Below, in pieces: positions 40,129 to 49,941 of a stretch of DNA of 64,000 nucleotides (position 1 is the first letter of the stretch; every line of letters starts with the position of its first letter). A program made the translations under genes and the position numbers. The notes under the pieces were generated by a model that worked only from the letters and a program-made list of their open reading frames with translations, was not told the DNA's origin and ran no database searches. The stretch is from CAZTVF01 sp964616985 (lineage in GTDB: Bacteria; Planctomycetota; Phycisphaerae; SM23-33). The stretch spans positions 37,188 through 101,187 of the forward strand of contig CAZTVF010000001.1 in assembly GCA_964616985.1 (NCBI GenBank), read 5' to 3'.

Positions 40129-41409
40129 ATGGACATTCGGGCTTTCGGCGGTTGGCGATATGCGAGCGAAGAGGTCGGTGCGATGATTGCGCCGCCTTAC
40201 GATATCCTGTCGCTGCAGGACAAGCAGGCGCTGCTGGCGCGAAGCGATCGCAACATCGTCGCGGTGGACATGCCGCAGGTTCCGCCCACGCAGGCGGGGC
40301 CCGACGCGGTGTACGCCGCGGCGGCCAGCCTGCTCCAGCGGTGGATGTCCTCCCGCGTCGTCGTGCAGGATTCCAGGCCCGCGCTGTACGCCTACGAGCA
40401 GGTCTACACCTGGGCGGGCAAGACCTACAGCCGCCGGGCCATGCTCGCCGGCGTGCGGGCCACCGAGTTCGGCAAGGACGTCATCCCGCACGAGCACACC
40501 TTCGCCGGCCCCAAGGCCGACCGCCTCAAGCTCACGCAGCACACGCGCTTCCAGATGTCGCCCATCTTCGGCTTCTATCGCGACCCGCGGGGCGCCGCCA
40601 GCCAGCTGCTGTGGTCGGCCGCCGCGGGCAAGCCCGCCGCCCAGGGCGTGCTGCGGGGCGTCACCGAGCGGCTCTGGGTCGTCAGCGACCCCGCCGTCGT
40701 CACCCGCATCGCCGAGATTCTCAGGCCCGTCCCCGTCTTTATCGCCGACGGCCACCACCGATACACCACCGCGATGAACTACCGCGACTCGCTCAAGGCG
40801 GCCGGCAAGATCGACGATCAGCACGAGGCCAACTTCGTGATGTTCGCCCTGGTGGACCGCGATGACGCGGGCCTCTTGATCCTGCCGACGCACCGCATCG
40901 TCCGCGGGCTGGGGGCGGGCTTCACGCTGCCCAAGCTGGCGGCGCAGGCGCCGGAGTTCGACTGGCAGACTGTCAGCCTCGAGGGCTTCGACTTCCGCGA
41001 CGCGGGGGCGGCATTGGCCCGCTTCGGTCCCCACAGCTTCGCCTTGGTCGGGGCCGACCGCTCGGCCGCCTGGATCGCCCGCCTGCGCGACCCCAAGGCC
41101 ATGGACTCCGTCGCCGCCGACCAGGTGCCGGCGTGGCGGCGCCTGGACGTGGCCATCCTGCACAAGCTCCTGCTGGACCGCGCCCTGGCCCCGTGGAAGA
41201 CCGATGCAACGGCCGTGGAGTACACGCCCGACGGCGGGAAGGTCGCCGCGGCCTGTGCGTCGCTGTCGGCCCCGCTGGGCGTCTGCCTGCAGGGCACGCC
41301 CATCGAAGCGGTCGAGGAGATCGCGCTGGCCGGGGCGTCGATGCCCCACAAGAGCACCTATTTCTACCCCAAGCTCGCCACGGGGATGGTCCTCAAGCCG
41401 CTGGAATAG
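40129..41409 (+). CDS. DUF1015 family protein
   Basis: A 426-residue cytoplasmic protein of DUF1015 (PF06245). Family hallmarks: IAPPYDILSLQDKQALLARS at the N-terminus, the FGKDVIPHEHTFAGPKADRL block, VFIADGHHRYTTAMNYRD (a probable active-site His-His), and the C-terminal ASMPHKSTYFYPKLATGMVL. Members are widespread in bacteria and archaea; their biochemical role is not established, though a link to serine/kinase metabolism has been suggested for relatives. No informative neighbour; a repeat-filled gap lies on each side. Start ATG at 40129 with AAGGAG-like GACAAGGAG upstream. Confidence 0.88.
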   Translation: MDIRAFGGWRYASEEVGAMIAPPYDILSLQDKQALLARSDRNIVAVDMPQVPPTQAGPDAVYAAAASLLQRWMSSRVVVQDSRPALYAYEQVYTWAGKTYSRRAMLAGVRATEFGKDVIPHEHTFAGPKADRLKLTQHTRFQMSPIFGFYRDPRGAASQLLWSAAAGKPAAQGVLRGVTERLWVVSDPAVVTRIAEILRPVPVFIADGHHRYTTAMNYRDSLKAAGKIDDQHEANFVMFALVDRDDAGLLILPTHRIVRGLGAGFTLPKLAAQAPEFDWQTVSLEGFDFRDAGAALARFGPHSFALVGADRSAAWIARLRDPKAMDSVAADQVPAWRRLDVAILHKLLLDRALAPWKTDATAVEYTPDGGKVAAACASLSAPLGVCLQGTPIEAVEEIALAGASMPHKSTYFYPKLATGMVLKPLE

Positions 41410-41435
41410 TGTGACGGAAGGCCTCTCATAGGGGC

Positions 41436-41500
41436 CCCGTAAACATGCTTTTGCCCATCTTCGGGGCTAAAAGCATGGCACCCAGCTGAAAGCCTGGCAC
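41436..41500. repeat. Palindrome, ATGCTTTTG family
   Basis: CATGCTTTTGCCC (41443-41455) and GGGGCTAAAAGCATGGCACC (41463-41482), a relative of 17526-17570. A second partial copy (AAAGCCTGGCACCC) follows. Confidence 0.6.
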
Positions 41501-41633
41501 CCGGAGGGTCGCCCCTTCGAATACAATCTTCCCCTATGCCGTACCGGGGAAGCCCCGATTGTTTGCCAATTCAGCGACAGGTATAGTTCCAGCAATGGAG
41601 CGTCTTGTCATTCATCACGTCTGAGGTTTGTCG

Positions 41634-44600
41634 ATGACAGGCTTGAAATCCTTGCCCGATTCGTCTCATCAGCCCGCGACCGACTCGCGACGGCTGAGCT
41701 TCCTCGCACGCCTTGCGGCCTTGCCGGCGACGATCCTGCTGGGCCTGATCGTGCTGTTCTGGCTGCAGCCCAGCGACATGTTCCTGGAGGCGGGCTGGCT
41801 GCTGCCGGTCCTCAATGGCGTTTTCATCACCGGCATCTGCCTTCTGGTGACGCACCTGGCCTTCAGCACGTACCTTCGCGGCGGGCCCTCTGGGGGCCTC
41901 TTCATCGGCTGCGGCATGCTGGCGATGGCCACCGGCAGCCTGGTGGCTGGCATCGTCGTGCCGACCGGCCGGCACGATTTTGGCGTCACCGTCTACAACC
42001 TGGCCATGTTGGTGGGCGGCCTGTGCAACCTGCTCAGCGCGCTGGGCGGCGAAGCACGCGCCGAAAAGCCCGCCCCGCGCCGGAACGTCGCCCTGGCATG
42101 CGGAGCAACCTTGGCGGTCATGGCCGTGATCATCGCGCTGACGCCGACGGACATCATCCCAGCCTTCTTCATCGAGGGCAGCGGACCCACGCCGCTGCGG
42201 CAGGCGGTGCTGGGCGTGGCGATCGGCCTGATGCTGGTCTCGGCGGCCCTGTTCTTCCGGCGATACGCTCGGACCCGCGACCCCTTCTTCTACTGGTACA
42301 CGCTGGGCTTGGCGTCCATCGCTATAGGGCTGGCGGGCGTGATGAACCTGAAGATCGTTGACGATCTGCCCTCCTGGCTGGGCCGCGGCGGCCAGTATCT
42401 CGGCTGCCTCTATATCCTGTTCGGCGTCATCGGGGCCTATCGCAGGTCCCAGCGGTGGGAACTGCCGCTGGCCCAGGCCTTGCGGGAGACCCGCGAGCGC
42501 TACCGCATGCTCACCGAGGCCGCGTACGAGGGCATCGTCGTGCATGCCGATGGCGTGGTGCTCGATGCCAACCGCCAATTCGCCCAGATGCACGGCTGGG
42601 CGCCGCAGGAAGTGATCGGCCGCCGCATCACCGACTTCATCACGCCCGAGAGCCTCCCGCAGGCCCAAGCCAACGCCGACTCGGGCCAGGCGCAGGAGGG
42701 TGAGTACGAAGACGTCTGCAGGGACGGCCGGCGGATCTGGGTGCAGGCGCGGGGCAACCCCATCGTCTACGAGGGCCGCGCGGCCCGCGTCACCGTCATG
42801 CGCGACATCACCGCCAGCAAGCAGGCCGACGAAGCCTTGCGCCAGAGCGAGGCAAGGTTCCGCGCCCTGTTCGAGAGGAGCCTCGACGCCGTCTTCCTCA
42901 CGATGCCTGACGGGAAGGTCCTCGCCGCCAACCCCGCCGCCTGCGCCATGTTCGGCATGACCGAAGCGGAGATCTCTTGCGCGGGTCGCCAGGGGCTGGT
43001 CGACGCGGACGATCCGCGTTTTCACGCCGCAATGGCGGAAAGACAACGTCTCGGCTATGTCTCGAAGGTCGAGATGAGATTCATCCGCGGCAACGGCCAG
43101 CGCTTCCCCGCCGAGGTTGATTCGATCATCGTGCCAGGACCCCAGGCGTGCGCGTTTGCCATCGTGCGCGACATCACCGAGCGCAAGGAGGCCGAGGCGG
43201 ATCGCGAGGCCAGTGTGCAGCTCCTGCGCCTGATCAACCGGGCGTCCAGCGCGGCGGAACTGGCGGCTGCCGCCTTGGCCTTCTTCCAGAAGGAGACCTC
43301 CTGCCGCGTGGTCGGCATCCGTCTCAAAGACGGCGACGACTATCCGTATTACAATTGCACGGGCTTGTCGGCGGAATTCCTCCAGAAGGAGAACAGCCTT
43401 CTGAGCCCCCAGCCCTGCGGCTCGCTGATCTGCGACGGTCAGGCCGGGCCGTACCTCGAGTGCATGTGCGGCAACGTGATCTGCGGACGAACTGATCCCC
43501 GGCGGCCCTTCTTCACGGCCGGGGGCAGCTTCTTCACCAACAGCACGACGGAGTTCCTGGCCTCGACGACCGACGTCGATCGCATGACCCGCACCCGCAA
43601 CGTCTGCAACCACGTCGGCTTCGAGTCGCTGGCTCTGGTGCCGCTGCGGGCCGGGGCGCAGACGCTGGGCTTGCTGCACCTGGCCGACCCCCGCAGGGAC
43701 ATGTTCTCGCCTCGCAAGATCGCGATGTTGGAGCGCCTGGCCGACCACCTGGGCACGGCCTTGGCCAAGGCGAGGGCCGAAGAGGCCCGCCAGCGCGCCG
43801 AGGCCTCGCTTCGCGAGAGCCAGGAACGCCTGCACATCGCCATGCGCGCCGCGAACCTGGCGGCCTGGGAGATCAATCTCCAGACGCAGGAGGTCCTGCA
43901 TTCCCCCGAGTTGCTGGAGGCATTCGGCGTGGCGTCCATGGACGCCGTCGAACTCCGCGACCAGTGGCGGCAGCGCATCCATGAAGAGGATCGCTCGCTC
44001 GTCCGGCAGGCGGTGGAAGAAGCCAAGCAGGGAAAGCATTTCCACATCCAATACCGCATCCGCTGGCCCGATGGCAGCATTCGCTGGCACGACAGCACGG
44101 CCGCGCCGCTCGCCGGCCCCGACGGCCAATACGTCCGCCTCGTCGGCATGCTCGCCGACATCACGGAGCGCAAGGGGGCCGATGAGGCCCTTCGCCGCAC
44201 GGCCGAGGAACTCGCCCGCTCCAATAAGGATCTCGAGCAATTCGCCTATATCGCCAGCCATGATCTCCAGGAGCCGCTTCGCATGGTGACGGGCTTCCTG
44301 GGCCTGCTGCGAAATCGTTACCAGGGCAAACTGGATGCCAAGGCCGACGAGTTCATCGGCATCTCGGTCGAGGCGGCTGAACGCATGTCCCAGATGATCG
44401 TTGACCTGCTGGCCTATTCGCGCGCCGGGAGCCAAACGGGCAGACAGGTACCCGTCGCGTTCGAGGGCGTGGTGGCGCGGGCCCAGGCAAACCTGCGTGC
44501 GGCCATCGCCGAGTCGCAGGCCGTCATCACGCACGACCCGCTGCCGACGGTGACGGCCGATGCCTCGCAGATGACGCAGGTTTTCCAGAACCTCATCGCC

Positions 44601-44906
44601 AACGCCGTCAAGTTCCGCGCCCCCGGGCGCGCGCCCAAGGTGCACATCGCCGCCTGCCCCCAGGGCGGCGGCTGGCTGTTCCGCGTCACCGACAACGGCA
44701 TCGGCATCGATCCGGCCCACACGGGGCGGCTGTTCGCGATCTTCCAGCGGCTTCACGCCCGCCAGATGTACCCCGGCACGGGCATCGGGCTGGCCGTCTG
44801 CAAAAAAATCATCGAGCGACACGGAGGACGAATCTGGGTAGAATCAAAGCCCGATGAAGGATCCACGTTCTGCTTCACCCTTCACGGCACGGGCTCGACT
44901 GCATGA
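41634..44906 (+). CDS. Membrane multi-PAS/GAF sensor histidine kinase
   Basis: A 1090-residue kinase. Residues about 25-270 hold about eight membrane helices (MASE-like sensor). Then PAS 1 (RYRMLTEAAYEGIVVHADGV), PAS 2 (RFRALFERSLDAVFLTMPDG), a GAF-like domain (about 530-720, with a cysteine-containing CGSLICDGQAGPYLECMCGN), PAS 3 (RLHIAMRAANLAAWEINLQT), HisKA with IASHDLQEPLRMVTGFLG (phosphoacceptor His near residue 880), and the ATPase domain with NLIANAVKFRAPG, DNGIGI, GTGIGLAVCKKIIERHGG. The HisKA/HATPase resembles bacteriophytochrome-type kinases that partner Rcp1-like regulators, and such a regulator follows 24 bases downstream. ATG at 41634 has GAGG upstream. Confidence 0.9.
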   Translation: MTGLKSLPDSSHQPATDSRRLSFLARLAALPATILLGLIVLFWLQPSDMFLEAGWLLPVLNGVFITGICLLVTHLAFSTYLRGGPSGGLFIGCGMLAMATGSLVAGIVVPTGRHDFGVTVYNLAMLVGGLCNLLSALGGEARAEKPAPRRNVALACGATLAVMAVIIALTPTDIIPAFFIEGSGPTPLRQAVLGVAIGLMLVSAALFFRRYARTRDPFFYWYTLGLASIAIGLAGVMNLKIVDDLPSWLGRGGQYLGCLYILFGVIGAYRRSQRWELPLAQALRETRERYRMLTEAAYEGIVVHADGVVLDANRQFAQMHGWAPQEVIGRRITDFITPESLPQAQANADSGQAQEGEYEDVCRDGRRIWVQARGNPIVYEGRAARVTVMRDITASKQADEALRQSEARFRALFERSLDAVFLTMPDGKVLAANPAACAMFGMTEAEISCAGRQGLVDADDPRFHAAMAERQRLGYVSKVEMRFIRGNGQRFPAEVDSIIVPGPQACAFAIVRDITERKEAEADREASVQLLRLINRASSAAELAAAALAFFQKETSCRVVGIRLKDGDDYPYYNCTGLSAEFLQKENSLLSPQPCGSLICDGQAGPYLECMCGNVICGRTDPRRPFFTAGGSFFTNSTTEFLASTTDVDRMTRTRNVCNHVGFESLALVPLRAGAQTLGLLHLADPRRDMFSPRKIAMLERLADHLGTALAKARAEEARQRAEASLRESQERLHIAMRAANLAAWEINLQTQEVLHSPELLEAFGVASMDAVELRDQWRQRIHEEDRSLVRQAVEEAKQGKHFHIQYRIRWPDGSIRWHDSTAAPLAGPDGQYVRLVGMLADITERKGADEALRRTAEELARSNKDLEQFAYIASHDLQEPLRMVTGFLGLLRNRYQGKLDAKADEFIGISVEAAERMSQMIVDLLAYSRAGSQTGRQVPVAFEGVVARAQANLRAAIAESQAVITHDPLPTVTADASQMTQVFQNLIANAVKFRAPGRAPKVHIAACPQGGGWLFRVTDNGIGIDPAHTGRLFAIFQRLHARQMYPGTGIGLAVCKKIIERHGGRIWVESKPDEGSTFCFTLHGTGSTA

Positions 44907-44930
44907 GCGGCCGAGAACGGAGAGGATTCT

Positions 44931-45353
44931 GTGACCGGTCCCATACAAATCCTGATGATCGAGGACAACCTCGGCGACGTGCTGCTCGTGCGCGAGGCGC
45001 TGGCTGAGGCCGACGTGCCCAACAGTATCCGCGTCGTCGACAACGGTGTGGACGCCCTGGAGTGTCTGCACCGTCGCGGGCCCTATGGCGGGCAAACGCT
45101 GCCCGACCTGGTCCTGCTGGACCTCAACCTGCCGCGGAAGAACGGCCGCGATGTCCTGGCCGAGATCAAGGCCGACGCCGTCCTCCGCAAGCTGCCCCTG
45201 GTGGTGTTCACCAGTTCGCCGCAGGAGCAGGACGTGCTCGATGGCTGCGATCCCACGCGCTGTCGCTACTTCGTCAAGCCTTCGCACTTTCACGCCCTCG
45301 TCGAGACCGTCAAGAAGATCGAGAGTTTCTGGAAATCGACGCGACCCAACTAA
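44931..45353 (+). CDS. Rcp1-like single-domain response regulator
   Basis: A 140-residue CheY-like receiver. The acidic pocket is in ILMIEDNLGDVLLVREAL, the phosphoacceptor Asp in LVLLDLNLPRKNGRDVL (near residue 66), Thr/Ser in LPLVVFTSSPQEQDV and Lys in YFVKPSHFHALVE. The EDNLGD and NLPRKNG patterns are those of Rcp1-type regulators, which lack an output domain and are phosphorylated by phytochrome-like kinases. It lies directly downstream of the multi-PAS kinase and is almost certainly its partner. How the signal goes further is not evident. Confidence 0.93.
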   Translation: MTGPIQILMIEDNLGDVLLVREALAEADVPNSIRVVDNGVDALECLHRRGPYGGQTLPDLVLLDLNLPRKNGRDVLAEIKADAVLRKLPLVVFTSSPQEQDVLDGCDPTRCRYFVKPSHFHALVETVKKIESFWKSTRPN

Positions 45354-45369
45354 TGTACTGTCCAACTTG

Positions 45370-45482
45370 AGTGTATGGGTGCCGTGGCTTGCGAGGCCGT
45401 ACTCGGCCGAGCAACCACGCCATGGCCACCAGGCAGCGTTGCGTGGTTGCTGCGCTACGCTCCGCAAACCACGGCACCCATC
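45370..45482. repeat. Palindromic element, GGGTGCCGTGG family
   Basis: ATGGGTGCCGTGGCTTGCGA (45375-45394) is mirrored by GCAAACCACGGCACCCAT (45465-45482), with internal CAACCACGC/GCGTGGTTG. It fills most of the 45354-45620 gap. Confidence 0.72.
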
Positions 45483-45620
45483 AGATCACGAGAGACAAAG
45501 CATTGGTTTCATCACACGAGTTTCGGATCTTGACACGCGGATAAGCAAGCATACTTTCGTGCCACTACACTTGCAGAACAATGCGCCGGCCCCGCCTGCC
45601 CGACGTAAGGGAGTGCTGTA

Positions 45621-47570
45621 ATGCCGTACTGCCGTGCCGACCTGGACGTGCTCAAAACGCTCGACCGTTCCGCCGTCTTCGCTGCCCTGGGCTCATTCGA
45701 TGATCGCGGCATGGACGACGCCCGCTTCGCCGCCGTGACTCTCCGCCTGTTCGACCCCCGGCACCTGCCGGCGTTGGCCGCCGCCGCGGGCGACCCGTCG
45801 GCGGCCGCCCAGGCGGTGATGGACGCGTGCGCCGCGCGCTGCGACGACTCCGCCGCGGCCGTCTCGCGCAGCGGCGCCGTCTTCGAAGGCGACCCCATCG
45901 CCGCCGCCGAGGAGATCCTCGCCCACCGCTTCACCTTCTACGGCGAGACGCACCAGCTGCCGGCCGAGATCGACTGGGACCACAACCCTGGCACGGCCCA
46001 CTGGGGCCACGACCTCAACCGCTTCACGTACCTCCACCCGCTGGTGGAGGCGTACGTCCGAACCGGCGACACCCGCTTCAGCCGCAAGGCGGTGGACCTG
46101 ATTCTGGACTGGATCGCCAAGTGCGATATCTCCCGCTGCTTCGCGGCCACGCCCTACGCGTTCGGCTCGTACCTCAACAACGCGCTGCACAGCGTGCAGT
46201 GGTGCCGGGCGCTGGCCCGCCTGCTGCCGCGCGGGCAGGTGAGGCCGCTGGAACTGCTCCGCATCCTCAAGTCGATGCACGACCAGGCCGCGTACCTCGA
46301 GGTCGTCACCAACGGCGGCTCGGGCAACTGGATCCTCCTGGGCGTCATGGGACTCATGAGCATCCAGGCGCTGTGCCCCCTGTTCGCCGAAACCCAGCGC
46401 TGGGTGGAGTATTCGCGGGCCGTCGTGCGGTCGCAGGTGTGCCAGCAGGTGCTGCCCGACGGCGTGCAGTTCGAACTCGCCCCGCACTATCACTACTGCG
46501 TCATGTGGACGCTGACGGACATCCACCTGTACCTCCGCCGCCTGGGGCTGGGGCTTTGCGATGAGGCCCTGGCCGTCCTGCGGAAGATGACGCACTACCT
46601 CCAGCAGACGATCATGCCCGACGGCAGCCGCCAGGCCGTCTTCAACGACGGCGACCCCGCGGCCAAGCTCGACTACCGCGGCATGCTGCGGGAGGCGGGC
46701 CTGGAGTCTCTGCTCTCGCGCGAGGAGGACCTGGGACCCGAGGCCTTCCCCTACGCGGGCGTGTGCTTTCTCCGCCAGGCCAGGTCGCGCGGCGACCTGT
46801 ACCTCGCCTTCGACGCCGGCCCCTTCGGCGCCAGCCACCAGCACGAGGACAAGCTGGGCTTCTGGCTGTTCGCGTACGGGCGCAGTCTGCTGGTGGACCC
46901 GGGGCGTCATCTGTACGACTGGTCGCCGGCCTCCTACTACACGTACCTTCGCAGCACGGCCGCCCACTCGACGATCCGCGTGGACGGCCAGGGGCAGCAC
47001 AGCAGCCACCGCGCGCACACATGGATCTCCAAGGCGCCGATCGACCTGGGCTGGCGGATCGAGGCCGGGCAGGTGCGGGCCCGCGGCGAGTACGACCTCG
47101 GCTACGGCCTGCAGAATGAGATCGCCGTCGCGCACGCCCGCGAGATCGTCCTGGTGGCTGAGCGATTCTGGATTGTCTTCGACCGCGTCAGTGGCCAGGG
47201 TGTCCACCGCGTGGAATCCCGCTTCCAGTTCGCCCCCGGCGCCGTCACGTGGGATGGCTCGGCCGCCCGCACGGGCTACGACGACGCCAACCTCCTGCTG
47301 TGGCCGTTGGGGCCGTGCGCGCCGGCCGCCCACGTGCAGTGCGGCGACGAGAACCCGCGCGGCGGCTGGTATTCCGACATGTACGGCCGTATCGAACCGG
47401 CCCCCGCGCTGAGCCTCTCGTGGGACGCGCCGCTCCCGCTGCGCACGGCGACCTTGCTGTGGCCCTACCGCGGGACATGCAGCGGAGTCGTTGAATTCAC
47501 ATTCGACGGCACGACCGCCGTCGTCCGCTCCGCCCAGACCGGCGAGCATCGCGTGACGACGACACTGTAA
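45621..47570 (+). CDS. Heparinase II/III-family polysaccharide lyase-like protein
   Basis: A 649-residue protein. Residues about 60-340 form the helical toroid (HWGHDLNRFTYLHPLVEAYV, NGGSGNWILLGVMGL, DGVQFELAPHYHYCVMWTLT), with the conserved Asn/His/Tyr region in ELAPHYHYC. Residues about 380-640 are the beta-sandwich heparinase II/III domain (GDLYLAFDAGPFGASHQHED, with the catalytic-type His pair, and DPGRHLYDWSPASYYTYLRS, ARSTIRVDGQGQHSS-like). Family members cleave glycosaminoglycan or alginate by beta-elimination. No signal peptide is seen, so it may act on imported oligosaccharides. The start could be earlier, but a ribosome site (AAGGGAG) precedes this ATG. Confidence 0.87.
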   Translation: MPYCRADLDVLKTLDRSAVFAALGSFDDRGMDDARFAAVTLRLFDPRHLPALAAAAGDPSAAAQAVMDACAARCDDSAAAVSRSGAVFEGDPIAAAEEILAHRFTFYGETHQLPAEIDWDHNPGTAHWGHDLNRFTYLHPLVEAYVRTGDTRFSRKAVDLILDWIAKCDISRCFAATPYAFGSYLNNALHSVQWCRALARLLPRGQVRPLELLRILKSMHDQAAYLEVVTNGGSGNWILLGVMGLMSIQALCPLFAETQRWVEYSRAVVRSQVCQQVLPDGVQFELAPHYHYCVMWTLTDIHLYLRRLGLGLCDEALAVLRKMTHYLQQTIMPDGSRQAVFNDGDPAAKLDYRGMLREAGLESLLSREEDLGPEAFPYAGVCFLRQARSRGDLYLAFDAGPFGASHQHEDKLGFWLFAYGRSLLVDPGRHLYDWSPASYYTYLRSTAAHSTIRVDGQGQHSSHRAHTWISKAPIDLGWRIEAGQVRARGEYDLGYGLQNEIAVAHAREIVLVAERFWIVFDRVSGQGVHRVESRFQFAPGAVTWDGSAARTGYDDANLLLWPLGPCAPAAHVQCGDENPRGGWYSDMYGRIEPAPALSLSWDAPLPLRTATLLWPYRGTCSGVVEFTFDGTTAVVRSAQTGEHRVTTTL

Positions 47571-47678
47571 CGTGCCGCAGCCTCTCTCGTGCATGGGTCA
47601 CCAGAGTGACTGTACCAGCGCATCGGGGGATGAGGGTGTTCTCGCCCCCAAACGAATCCGGGGGTGTCGCAAACGGGG

Positions 47679-49678
47679 TCACTCGGTGCCGGCGAAGCCG
47701 AGGTATTCGTCGAGCCAGTCGTCGGTGTGCAGGACGCTTTTGCGCTGGCGGAGGGCGAGGCGCTGGGCGCGTTTCTGCGTGAGGTCGAACAGCCCTCGGG
47801 TGGTGCGGGTGGCGATGGGCTTGTCGGTCTGGCCGTAACGCTGGCGCAGCAGGCGGGCGAGGTAGGGGGCGTAGCGGTTGGGCAGTTCGTCCTCGAGGCT
47901 GACGAAGGCCTCGGCGCTGCCGGGGTCGCCCTGGCGGCTGGCGCGGCCGAAGAGCTGGAGGTCGACGCGGCGCGACTCGTGGCGTTCGGTGGCGATCACG
48001 GCCAGGCCGCCCAGGTCGGCGACCTCGCGGCCGAGCTTGATATCCGTGCCGCGCCCGGCCATGTTGGTGGCGACGGTGATGCGTCCCTGCTGCCCGGCCC
48101 CGGCGACGATCTGGGCTTCTTCCTCGTGCCGGACGGCGTTGAGCACGCTATGGACCAGCCCGGCCTGCGTCAGCAGCCCGCTGAGGTGCTCGCTGGCGCG
48201 GACGCTGCGGGTGCCCACCAGCAGCGGGCGGCCCGTTTCGTGCACGCGGCGGATCTCGGCGACGACGGCGTCCCACTTGGCCGTCNNNNNNNNNNCTCGG
48301 TGGCGTAGACGCGATCTTTGTAGAGCTTGCGGATGCAGGGGCGGTTGGTGGGGATGACCACGACGGGCAGGTGGTAGATCTGCCAGAACTCGCGCCAGCT
48401 CTCCGACGCCGTGCCCGTCATGCCCGACAGCTTGCGGTACTGGCGGAAGAACCGCTGGAAGCTGATGCGGGCGCTGGTCTCCTTGGGCGGGTTGACGACG
48501 AGGCTTTCCTTGGCCTCCACGGCCTGGTGGATGCCGTCGCGCCACTCGCGGCCGGGCATGAGGCGGCCGGTGAATTCATCGACGATGACGACCTTGTCCT
48601 CGACGACGGCGTACTGCTTGTCGCGGAGGTAGAAATGGCGAGCGGTGAGCGCCTGCGTGATGAGTTCCTCGCGGCGGCGGGCCCCGTGCCACAGGCCGCC
48701 CAGCGGCTGGGCGATCGTCTCCAGCGCGTCCTTGCCGTCCTTGGTGAGCTCGACCTCGCGGTAGCGGTCGTTGGTGCGGTAATGGCGGCCGGCGGTGAGC
48801 TGTTCGGCCAGTCGGCAGGCGTTCTTGAAGGCCTCGACTTGGTCGGGGTTGGGCGCCTCGGCGGAGATGATCAGCGGCGTGACGGCCTCGTCGATGAGGA
48901 TGGAGTCGGCCTCGTCGACGACGGCGTAGTGCAGGCCTCGCTGCACGAGGTTCTGGCAGGTGTCGCCGCCGCCGGTGGTGATGCGGTGGATGAGCGTCTC
49001 GGGCAGGTCGCGGAGGCGCCCCAGCGTGAGGCGGTCGCGGAGGAAGTCGGCCGTCACTTCCTTGTTGGTCACGTAGGTGATGTCGGCGTGGTAGGCGGCG
49101 CGGCGGTCGGGGGGCATCATCTCCTGCTGCACGGCCGCCGCCCGCAGCCCCAGCATGTGGAAGAGGGGGGCCATGTCCTCAGCGTCGCGCTTGGCGAGGT
49201 AGTCGTTGACGGTGACGATGTGACAGCCGCGGCCCCGCCAGCCGCCCAGCACGGCGGGCATGGTGGCGGTGAGGGTCTTGCCCTCGCCGGTGGCCATCTC
49301 GATGATGCAGCCGCCCTCGAGGCCCAGGGCGCCGGCGATCTGCACGAGGAAGTGCTCCTCGCCGCGGATTCGCCGAGAGGCCTCGCGGACGAGGGCGTAG
49401 GCGTGGTCGACGGTTTCATCGACCTCGCGGCCGCGGCGGAAGATGGCGGCGAGTTCGGCGGCCTTTTCGCGCAGGCGTGCGTCGGCGAGGTCGGCGTAGT
49501 GTTTCTTGAGCTGGCAGATGCGGGCGGCGCGGGCCAGCAGGCTGCGGCGTCGCGGGACGAAGCGGTTGGCGATGCCGGCGGCGGCGTCCCAGGCGGCGTC
49601 GAGACCCTTGGGCAGCTCCTTATGGGCGTCGGGGCCCTCGCAGAGCGTCTGCCAGGTTGTGCTGGGCAGCGTAGTCAA
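47679..49678 (-). CDS. Short SecA-like translocase ATPase, interrupted by an assembly gap
   Basis: A SecA paralogue of about 665 residues (SecA1 is usually over 830). Walker A is MATGEGKTLTATMPA, then HIVTVNDYLAKRDAEDM, Walker B VVDEADSILIDEA, the cross-linking domain, SGMTGTASESWREF and, after the gap, TNMAGRGTDIKLG and LFGRASRQGDPGSAEAF. It stops soon after the second ATPase domain (WLDEYLGFAGTE), lacking the helical wing and zinc tail, as in accessory SecA2-type proteins. The 10 N at 48286-48295 put the two parts out of frame; a gap of 2, 5, 8 or 11 bases would restore it. Start at a TTG (49676-49678); no in-frame ATG lies upstream. It ends a gene cluster of membrane-fusion proteins. Confidence 0.85.
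48286..48295. other. Assembly gap (10 N)
   Basis: Ten undetermined bases inside the SecA-like gene. Homology on both sides (VYATE before, TAKWDAVVAEI after, minus strand) implies that only a few bases are missing and that 10 is a placeholder length. Confidence 0.99.
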
Positions 49679-49844
49679 CAGGCGATTCCATGTCTTCGGT
49701 TATTGTTCATCGGATTCATCAGAATGACCACAGAGGCACAGAGGACACAGAGAAAGAAAACTCATTCCCGTCATGTCCTCGTTCGTGCCGTGTCCGAAGT
49801 CATCTGCAAAAGTCTTGAATGTCAGCCAATATCGTCGCACATTC

Positions 49845-49879
49845 GCACCCCCAAACAAGTTTGGGGGTGGCACCGAGAA
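49845..49879. repeat. Family C palindrome
   Basis: GCACCCCCAAACAAGTTTGG then GGGTGGCACC; the near-perfect form of the palindrome also at 33094 and 60660. Together with the next hairpin it fills the gap between secA-like and M50 genes (49679-49941). A short tandem array CCACAGAGGCACAGAGGACA lies at 49730-49749. Confidence 0.8.
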
Positions 49880-49939
49880 GAGGAAAAAGGGGTCAGGAAC
49901 CTTTTCCCGAAGGAAAAGGTTCCTGACCCCTTTTCCCTC
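49880..49939 (-). terminator. Long hairpin with UUCG loop after the M50 gene
   Basis: Two 28-base arms (49880-49907 and 49912-49939) differing at one position, with a four-base centre CGAA. On the minus-strand transcript this is a C(UUCG)G tetraloop, starting two bases after the M50 stop codon, followed by a pyrimidine-rich stretch. The arm includes GGGGTCAGGAACC, a REP-type sequence. It may terminate or attenuate transcription before the secA-like gene. Confidence 0.75.
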
Positions 49940-49941
49940 GG

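Noticed and set aside
45621..47570. Secreted lyase
   Set aside because: No signal peptide or upstream in-frame start that would add one was found, so secretion is not claimed.
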